DNA of 64,000 nucleotides. Origin: Melastoma dodecandrum (taxonomy: Eukaryota; Streptophyta; Magnoliopsida; Myrtales; Melastomataceae). Location of the stretch: positions 3,162,001-3,226,000 of the forward strand of contig JARUPY010000474.1 of assembly GCA_029817715.1 (NCBI GenBank). The letters are read 5' to 3'. Under the pieces are notes generated by a model. That model had not been told where the DNA came from, did no database searches, and saw only the letters and a program-made list of their open reading frames with translations. Positions 57,216 to 64,000 of this stretch are shown one piece after another (position 1 is the stretch's first letter; each line of letters starts with the position of its first letter). A program made the position numbers and the translations under genes.

Positions 57216-57632
57216 CCGCCTCTACATTCGACCACATTCCGTCCACCAAGCCCAGCAACCGAGTTGCCGGCCAAGGAGTGCAAGTCTACGGCACTCTGTC
57301 ATCAAGTCTACGACGACGTTGCCCAGATTCTCAAGTTCGGAGTGCCCAGCGTCAAGTTCGCGACGTCCTTCATCGCCCAGACCTGTTGGATTGCAGTTTC
57401 CAGCATGAAGTCTACGGCTTAGCTCTGAGTCTATAGAGCCCAGTAGCCAGTCTACAACCTTGCCACCGTCTTTGTTTTTATTTTTATGGCTGTAAGCATT
57501 CTTTACTTATCGTGAAACTGTTTACATTCGATCAATTTCATTCAATTACTTACTGGCGACCACATTGACAATCCCTGTGAGTCTTATTGCCAAATATTTC
57601 CGACGTGATCCGTTTTCGATGCGAACACATTT

Positions 57633-57650
57633 TTGGCGACAACAGTGGGA
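57633..57650 (+). other. Primer-binding site
   Basis: TTGGCGACAACAGTGGGA lies about five bases after the LTR end. Its beginning (TGGCGAC) and TGGGA end resemble the primer sites of Tat/Ogre-type elements. The priming tRNA was not determined. Confidence 0.55.
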
Positions 57651-57672
57651 TACAAAAACTTAAAGTTTACAG

Positions 57673-59663
57673 ATGGCAAAAAGTACCAGGAGCGGAGCTA
57701 ATCGCGACCCTCCACCTCCATCAGATGGAGAAGGTCAATTTATAGCGGGAGACTTAAATGTTGAGACTGCGACTCTAGGGAGCCAAGAAACTGCGAATCA
57801 ACCTGATTCGGGGTACATACTCCTTCTGAGTTCATATCCAGGCTTAAATTCCACAAAGAATTCACTGATATGAGGAGCCTAATTGACAGACATATCACTG
57901 GATTGCAAGACAATATGACTTAGATTTTAGAACAACTCAGTGATTTGAATAGGCCAAATGCCGTTGCAAAGCCAAGTGTCCCCGTAGACAGAGAGAATTC
58001 TTTCATGGAAGATGCCAGGCGTGCGGAGAAGCGCAATGTGTCGTTCCAGGAGGGTGAGCCTTGGGACGGCGTTAACCAACGCGCTACAGAGGCCTGCAAT
58101 AGGGACAGGATGTCCCCTTCAAGGCCTACTACCTCTCGGTCTCCTACGTCTTGGAGGGCAAATGCTGTGTACGCAGTGAACCCTGTCGACGATGACGTAG
58201 AGGACCAGGGTGAAACAAACAGATATGCAAGTGGCATACCCCCTCGCCGACCTGGTAAAGCACCCGGTAGAGGAGATAACTTCAGGGGAAGCTCCCGCTA
58301 TGGGAAGTCTACCACGGGCAGAGTGCTTCTACACTAATGTCTCGGTAAACACACAGCCACCTCGAGCCACAGCAAGGGTGTCTTATCCTCCAGAGAAAGC
58401 GAGTCAGGAATATGTTCGAGAACAATTTGATCATGTACCACCACAGAATCTGAGGGAGTCGATTGCTCAAGTCTTGGAACAGATGGTACCTGGGGCTGTC
58501 AGGCAGGATGACCTTGGTTTATACAGGAGTCCATACCCTGCCTACATCGACAGGGACTTTCTCTTGCCCAGGGGGTACAGAGTACCTGATTTTACCCGCT
58601 TTTCAGGGGAAGATGAGATGACACCCATGGAGCATATAGCCCGGTTCACTCATCAGGCAGGAGATGCTGCGGCCAATGATTTTTGGAAGCTAAAATTATT
58701 TCCGAACTCTTTTACAGGAGATGCTTTCACATGGTATGCGAGCCTACCTCCTGGATCACTAACATCATGAGCGGAAATGCAGTCTTTCTTTATGAAAGCA
58801 TTGCTCGGCTAGACACCCCCATGTCAATCTTTGAGGTGATGCGGCATAAGCATACCGCTGGAGAACACCCAGGACAGTTCCTCATGCGTCTACGAAAGGC
58901 GCTACTTCGCTGTAGACCTGCAATTCCTGAAAGGGATTAGTTGATGATTGCGTTAAACGCGTTGTTTATGCCCTTCAAGAAGAAGCTACAGGGGGAAATG
59001 TTTAATGATCTGTATGACTTGTCTAGGAGAGCGACTGAATACCATCAGTTACTTATGGAAGAAGCCCAGTCTAAGCACGCTTATCAGTTGGAAACCCTTG
59101 AGGTAGACATGGCCGAATTCGTGAAAGGCGAAGCAACGGTTTGTGAACCTCTAGCAAGGAAGAACTCAAAGGCAAAAGCGTCTCAGAAGTCTGGTGAAGA
59201 AAGAAAATATTCTTTCGACATAGACAAGGCAGTGCAATTTTTGATTGGCTCATCCAACGGAAGCGAATTAAGCTTAAGCCAGGCCATAGAGCCCCCCAGA
59301 CAGAAAGAGAAAAAACTAGGAATTACACACACGACCAGTGACTGTCTGTCATTCAGGAATATAATTCAGGACCTTATAGAGTCAAAGGAATTGTGCTTTC
59401 CTGAAGTAGACGAAATCACTATGGTCGACGACAGACATTTTGACGACGAAATAGCCATTCATATGTTCGATGTTGCTGATGTAGACATCAATTTCATTGA
59501 AACTAATATAGATTTTTCCCTGCATGATATAAAGTTTCCCGGGGAGACTTTGGTGGCGAATGCCCTCTTCCGTCGCCTGGCTGATAAGGGTGTAGGCACC
59601 TGTCCGGTCAAGGAAGTGGCGCCCAACCTCTGTTGCTGGCACATGGATGACACGCACCAGTGA
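57673..59663 (+). pseudogene. gag region of the Ty3/gypsy element, disrupted
   Basis: It starts MAKSTRSGANRDPPPPSDGE. The gag core is recognisable: YRVPDFTRFSGEDEMTPMEH, FWKLKLFPNSFTGDAFTWYA, GEHPGQFLMRLRKALLRCRP, FNDLYDLSRRATEYHQLL, and a late TSDCLSFRNIIQDLI block. The pieces lie in different frames with stops at about 57871, 58335, 58770, 58940 and 59663, so no single gag protein can be made. Confidence 0.85.
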
Positions 59664-60142
59664 TAGATGCAACACGTTCAGGAAGTATTTGCAGAACAAT
59701 CAGGGGGATTCCTTGTATGACCTGACCCCACTTGAGGAAGTAGCGATGGGAATAGTCTCCCCAAGTTCGCGAACCGCCTCCAACAATTCACAAAGGGGAT
59801 TCAAGAGCCCCCCAAGCGCAGAGCGCAGGCCAGCTACTCGAGGAGGAAGAGGTGGCCCGTCGAGGTAGAGCACTCGAACAGCAGCCCCGCCCGTTCGAGC
59901 GTCCCAAACGACATCTGGAGTTTAATGATTCGTCATCCCAATAAGGGGCAAAGCTGGGGCGGGAGAGACATGGCCACTCTGTTGAATCTCGCTTTGGAAA
60001 CGTAGAGGAGGACGGTCTTAGTAGAACCCAGCGGTCTGAAAGGCCTCAGGAGAAAGGGAACAAGCCGAGACAATGAACGCCTAAGGTAGACATCCAGGCG
60101 CTCCAGACAGGACCACCGATAGCTCAGTTCCTTGATGAGAGG

Positions 60143-61627
60143 ATGCTCTGCCAGAAATGCAAGCTTATAGCTCAAAATAGGACCCTGATCACTCAGCTCT
60201 ACACCTCCTGTTGTGTCAACTACTTCCTAAAGCTTGTAGACTTGTCCTCAAATGGGGAAATCGTAGTCAAACCCGCGCGCTCTACAGCTACAGGTACTTG
60301 TGAAACTAACAACACTTGTCCGGAACAGCAACAGGTACCAACGCGGACGGTAGTAGGATACGATCCATTCGTTGGAAACTTTGTCGAGGTATGTCAAACT
60401 CTCCTTGGTTCTAAGAGATCAAAGATAATTAAAGCGGTAAACCCTTCAAAATATTGGCAGAAAGCAGTGGGCAAAACCGCTTTGCCACCAAGGGCTCGCA
60501 AGAGAAGGGACAGACGTCTAAGTCACGTCGCTAAGAGGCCTAAGCCTACCCTCTCAGGAGCCGCTCTACCGGCTAGGGTGCCTACAAAGGGATTGAACGT
60601 CGAAGCAGAGCACATCGAGTCTACAGACCATTCAGAAGAGCTTGGCTCAAGTTTCGACTATACCCCGCTTCGGAGCGAAATCCCAAGTGATGTCGACAGG
60701 GAAATGAGGCCGGTCGTGAGCTGTAACGCTCTTACCCTGCCTGTAGACTTCGCTAGTAAGCGAAATGTGGAGACCCTAAGAGGTAAAGTGCCTCTTCCTT
60801 GTTCTCCTGCTTACCCAACAAGTTTCCCACTGAATTGGTTGGAGAAACCATCTGATAGCATGAAACAACACATGCATTCTTTATACATAACCGCTACCTT
60901 TGATGGTACAGTGGTGAGTCGAGTCCTTGTAGACAATGGAGCTACTATAAACGTACTTCCTCTATCCAGGTTTAAAATGCTTGGGTATAAGCCTCACGAT
61001 TTAGTTAAAACCAATGTCGCAGTGAGTGGTTTTAATGGTAGGAAGTTTGAATGCTTAGAGGTTTTCTCTGTGCACCTTGAAGTCGGTCGCCAGGAAAGAG
61101 AAACCGGTTTCTTTGTGATAGACATAATTCCTACATTTAATGCTTTGTTGGGCCGCGACTGGCTCCATAAAGCGGCAGCTATTCCTTCCACTTTACATAG
61201 AGAGTTGATGTTGTGGGTCGACTCTGAAATTGAAATTATCAAGGCTGATGAATACTCCTGTTATGACAAAGGTATCTTGCATGCAGAGACAAGCAAGACT
61301 ATTAAGGACCTCACACTAGAACAACGGTATAAGCTTGGCGACCCTACTGTCGGACCCTTTGGTCAACCATCTGGAAAGTTTGACTATATCGTAGACTATG
61401 GAACATCGCACCCTAAGCCAGAGATGGGGCCGATCGTTCCAACTGGATGGGGAGATGAGCTGTCTGCCAAGGACATAGAGGAAGTTCTGCAAGAGGTTAA
61501 TTTGGGCGAAAACCCCGTAAGAACCGATGGAGTAAAGGAAGACGAAGATGGAAAGGACCAGCAAAACGCTGTTGCGGAGTTGGAGCCCGATAGACTCCTA
61601 AAGGAAGGAACCTATGGACCAGAATGA
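60143..61627 (+). CDS. Retroelement aspartic protease region
   Basis: This open frame of 494 codons carries the retropepsin motif VDNGATINVLPLSRFKMLGY (about residues 265-285) and the later hydrophobic-Gly motif FNALLGRDWLH. Upstream is a basic linker (RARKRRDRRLSHVAKRPK). The active-site triad is DNG rather than the common DSG or DTG, as in related plant elements. It overlaps the RT frame by 14 bases. The first part may not be translated from this ATG, because in such elements protease is made as part of a polyprotein. Confidence 0.8.
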   Translation: MLCQKCKLIAQNRTLITQLYTSCCVNYFLKLVDLSSNGEIVVKPARSTATGTCETNNTCPEQQQVPTRTVVGYDPFVGNFVEVCQTLLGSKRSKIIKAVNPSKYWQKAVGKTALPPRARKRRDRRLSHVAKRPKPTLSGAALPARVPTKGLNVEAEHIESTDHSEELGSSFDYTPLRSEIPSDVDREMRPVVSCNALTLPVDFASKRNVETLRGKVPLPCSPAYPTSFPLNWLEKPSDSMKQHMHSLYITATFDGTVVSRVLVDNGATINVLPLSRFKMLGYKPHDLVKTNVAVSGFNGRKFECLEVFSVHLEVGRQERETGFFVIDIIPTFNALLGRDWLHKAAAIPSTLHRELMLWVDSEIEIIKADEYSCYDKGILHAETSKTIKDLTLEQRYKLGDPTVGPFGQPSGKFDYIVDYGTSHPKPEMGPIVPTGWGDELSAKDIEEVLQEVNLGENPVRTDGVKEDEDGKDQQNAVAELEPDRLLKEGTYGPE

Positions 61628-62504
61628 AGAAGGGAACGAAGCAGTCGCCAGTGTCCTTCGACGGCTTCAAGTTTACGAAGGAAATCATTGCTGTAGACAA
61701 CCTATCTCTTGGCTTTCAATAAACTCAGAAGCGCTTAGAGCGCCTAACGCTTGTAATAAGCCCGTGTCTACCGACTTTGATGACCCATTGGTCAGCATTA
61801 ATCTAGGAAGCGATTCTTCTCATAGGATTCTTTTCATTAGTTCTTCAGTAAATAAAGAACTCTTTAATGCTATTAAGGGAGTACTTGAGGAATTCAAGGA
61901 CTGTTTCGCCTGGGATTATACTGAGATGCCAGGTTTAGACCGTAGACTAGTGGAACACACCCTTCTCATCAAGAAGGATTTTAAACCATTGCAGCAAGCA
62001 CCAAGGCGCATGACTAAGGATGTAACACAATTAGTCTTTGAAGAAGTTAAAAAACTTTTTCGAGCAGGTTACATAAGGAATTCACGCTATACAGAGTGGA
62101 TTTCTAGCATCGTGCCCGTCTTAAAAAAGAACGGTAAAATCAGAGTCTGTATAGACTTTAGATATCTGAATCATGCTACTCCAAAGGATGAATACCCTAT
62201 GCCCATCGTAGACGATCTTATAGACAAGACAGCAGGGCATCGGATTATGTCATTCATGGATGGTTTCTCTGGTTACAACCAAATCTTTATCGCAGAAGAA
62301 GATATACAAAAAACAACATTCAGATGCCCCCTAGGAATATTCGAATTGGTAGTAATGCCATTTGGATTAAAGAACACTGGTGCTACCTATCAGCGAGCAA
62401 TGAACACTATATTTGATGCATCTCTTGGCAAGACAGTAGAAGTCTACATTGATGATATAGTCGTTAAGTCGACAACGGTAGAGCTTTATGTCTACCATCT
62501 TTGA
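61614..62504 (+). pseudogene. Truncated reverse transcriptase of the Ty3/gypsy element
   Basis: This frame of 296 codons holds the RT fingers and palm: CFAWDYTEMPGLDRRLVEHT, SSIVPVLKKNGKIRVCIDFR, FMDGFSGYNQIFI, MPFGLKNTGATYQRAM and the catalytic YIDDIVVKS. About ten residues later homology stops and the frame closes. The RT thumb, RNase H and integrase that should follow are gone, so a deletion starts near 62480. Confidence 0.88.
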
Positions 62505-63718
62505 GACATCTTCAAAAGAGGGGCTCTTTGTGACCAAGGTTGCTTCTCCCGTTTCTCGCACTTGGTTAGCTCTTCGACTACTGCATCGTAAACCCAGTCG
62601 ATCCCACTTTCTTTTCCTCCTCTGCTCTTTGTTCTTCTCCTTCTGCCTTTTCGTCCCTGGGGTCTGGTAGAGGTAGGTCGACTCGTGAATACCTACGGTC
62701 TGCCTCACTGGGTGATCGCCTCTGTTTCCCTAAGGTCTGGCGGAGGCGGGTTGACTCGTGAATACCTACGGTCTGCCTCACTGGGTTTTCGCTTCTTTTT
62801 CTCTGGAGTCTGGCAGTAACGAGTCAATTTGTGAATACCTGCGGTCTGTCTCACCGGGCCAAAGGAAAGCTCGTGTATGATGGGACACTGAACACTGCAA
62901 GCCTTCTGCCCTTCGAGGTCAGTCTGCTGTAATGTCAGGTGATGAAGACGATACAGCCCCAGGGTTTTCGTTTGCTTCAGAACCGGATCTGAGCCATCTG
63001 CAACAATACTTGGCTGTCTGAACAGCCTTCTAAGGTTGTCCAGTCTTTGGATTGCGTGCTGAGGGCGCCTCTTGCAGAAGGATATACTGTTGTTGGAAGA
63101 TCCTTCTTTGCAAAAGAGTAGGACGAGCGGCAGGAAAGGAGAACCAGTTGTGGTGTATACCTCTGAGAAACTTCCAATGGGATAGGTGTGCCCTGTCACG
63201 GAGACGTACTGCCGTTTGTCTTTAAATAGGCAGAAGGGATCCAGCATACACGTTTCACAACACTCAACTGTACCAGCATTGAGGGATATCTGGTTACCTG
63301 TGAGCACTAAGCTAGGCCATGAATGCATGGAACACTAGTGCCTCCGCTCCCCGAGCCAAGTTCTTCAAGAGATCCATAAAGTTCTCTTAACAGAAGGAGA
63401 TGAAGGACTCTATAGGTAGAGGAACCATACCAAGAAGCAAGGCTTGGAAGTAAGACCCAAGGTTTGGAGTTTGAAAAGAGGAGACTACATTAAAGCGAGA
63501 AGTGAAGATTTTTCAGAGAGTTGGTAAGGGTATTTAAAGAGAGTTTGGAAGGAAGAAGACGAAAAGTTTTCTGTCCGCAGAAGGTAGGAGGAAGAAGACA
63601 AAAGATTTTCTTTCTACAGAAGGAAGAAGACGAAAAGTTTCTTTCTACAGTGGATAAAAGATTTTTCTTGTGACGCAAGAGATGTCAGAAATGCTCAGGC
63701 GACAGAAGCCCCCTCAGC
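62505..63718. other. Non-coding 3' part of the retroelement
   Basis: No pol domain is visible. It has a 73-bp tandem array at about 62650-62870 and a stretch at 63530-63670 repeating GGAAGAAGACGAAAAG-type words. Minus-strand frames here are by-products of the repeats. Tat/Ogre elements often have such repeat-rich 3' regions. Confidence 0.6.
62650..62870. repeat. Tandem repeat of about 73 bp, three copies
   Basis: The word GTGAATACCT(A/G)CGGTCTGCCTC, with a preceding GGTCTGG(T/C)(A/G)GAGG part, recurs near 62684, 62757 and 62830. The third copy is more diverged. Confidence 0.85.
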
Positions 63719-63730
63719 AAAAAGGGGGGC
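63719..63730 (+). other. Polypurine tract
   Basis: AAAAAGGGGGG ends seven bases before the 3' LTR (63737). It is the expected plus-strand primer site. Confidence 0.7.
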
Positions 63731-63736
63731 TTATGT

Positions 63737-64000
63737 TGTTGACACAATATTATTTTGGGCCTACTATTTCTGACAAAGCCCACAATAGACGCTAAGCCCA
63801 TAACAGAGTTAGACACACCAGGCTTGCATCTGTAGTCTACACAGACTATATGGCTGCGTAGTGACCCTGTAACCAGAGGAAGTCTACAAACCTGCGCTTG
63901 CACAGGACACACGTCATGGAGAACGGTTAAATAGCCCCAAGATAAATGGAACTTACAACCCACGTCTGTACTGATGCACGTCTTAAAAGACAATTGATTA
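63737..64000 (+). repeat. 3' LTR, partial
   Basis: It begins TGTTGACACAATA and follows the 5' LTR base for base with a few substitutions and small indels (for example ATATTATTTTGG versus ATAGATTATTTTGG) until the window ends. Confidence 0.9.

Larger units (their letters stand above)
56437..57627 (+). repeat. 5' LTR
   Basis: It starts TGTTGACACAATA, as does the 3' LTR at 63737, and the two agree closely over the 264 bases visible of the latter (for example TTAGACACACCAGG and ACGGTTAAATAGCCCC). It probably ends at GCGAACA (57627), just before the primer-binding site, giving about 1.19 kb. A TATAAAA box lies at 56824-56830. The last third carries a 53-bp tandem array. Confidence 0.88.
56437..64000 (+). 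mobile_element. Ty3/gypsy LTR retrotransposon (Tat/Ogre-like), decayed, running off the window
   Basis: The order is 5' LTR (56437-57627), primer-binding site (about 57633-57650), gag region with several frame breaks (57673-59663), aspartic protease (60143-61627), reverse transcriptase ending just after its YIDD motif (61614-62504), non-coding 3' part with tandem repeats, polypurine tract (about 63719-63730) and the start of the 3' LTR (63737 to the window end). RNase H and integrase are absent between 62504 and 63737. The protease (VDNGATINVLP) and RT entry (CFAWDYTEMPGLDRRLVEH) are of the Tat/Ogre branch as I recall it. It needs other elements in trans, if it moves at all. Confidence 0.93.

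Noticed and set aside
56972..57283. Minus-strand frame with repeated peptide GCRSYGCSL
   Set aside because: The repetition is the 53-bp LTR array translated, not a gene.
62367..63328. Minus-strand frames repeating RQTVGIHES-type peptides
   Set aside because: They are translations of the 73-bp tandem repeat in the retroelement's non-coding part, with no protein family.

Overview
The window is nuclear DNA from a flowering plant, most likely a eudicot. Genes are split by many short GT-AG introns. The products are plant-specific: photosystem I subunit K, a Na-K-Cl cotransporter of the CCC1 type, two PPR loci, GHR1, root-type FNR and berberine-bridge-like oxidases. The transposons (a MULE and a Tat/Ogre-type Ty3/gypsy element) are of plant families. 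The species cannot be named from the sequence alone.

Layout. 1-2587: gene-free upstream DNA. 2588-7154 (+): BRCA1. 7401-8885 (+): a decayed PPR gene. 9231-9808 (+): PSAK. 11121-13310 (-): an intact PPR gene resembling MTL1. 13500-18500: a complete Mutator-like element with exact 9-bp target-site duplications, a broken MURA transposase and a convergent GRF-zinc-finger/membrane gene. 18.8-20.2 kb: an ABCC transporter fragment, a solo-LTR-like repeat and an unknown coding fragment. 20578-27348 (+): CCC1. 28067-30045 (-): DRT111/SFPS splicing factor. 31418-33445 (+): root-type ferredoxin-NADP reductase. 34266-36235 (+): AGD12-like ArfGAP-C2 protein. 37809-41178 (+): GHR1 receptor pseudokinase. 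41.2-43.0 kb (-): PP2C and germin-like pseudogenes. 43463-44957 (-): Aurora kinase (AUR3 type). 45.6-45.8 kb (-): beta-tubulin fragment. 46322-47458 (+): ERT2-like membrane protein. 47.5-50.4 kb: mostly empty, with a retroelement remnant. 50.4-50.7 kb (-): second germin-like pseudogene. 51072-52217 (+): fatty acid 2-hydroxylase. 52640-53170 (-): berberine-bridge pseudogene. 53578-55189 (-): berberine-bridge-like gene with one frameshift near the 3' end. 55.7-56.4 kb: two minisatellites. 56437 to the window end: a Ty3/gypsy element with a 5' LTR, decayed gag, protease and truncated reverse transcriptase, running into its 3' LTR.

The host genes do not form one pathway. They read as a conserved ancestral gene neighbourhood. 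From memory of Arabidopsis locus numbers, they interleave a chromosome 4 block (BRCA1, AGD12, GHR1, ERT2, FAH2, berberine-bridge genes) with a chromosome 1 block (PSAK, CCC1, DRT111, RFNR2), as expected if Arabidopsis lost complementary copies after duplication. Intact genes are interspersed with an unusually large number of pseudogenes, about seven.

Gene models were assembled by hand from splice sites, phase and remembered family sequences. Each intact multi-exon model listed sums to a whole number of codons. No alignment or expression data were available.
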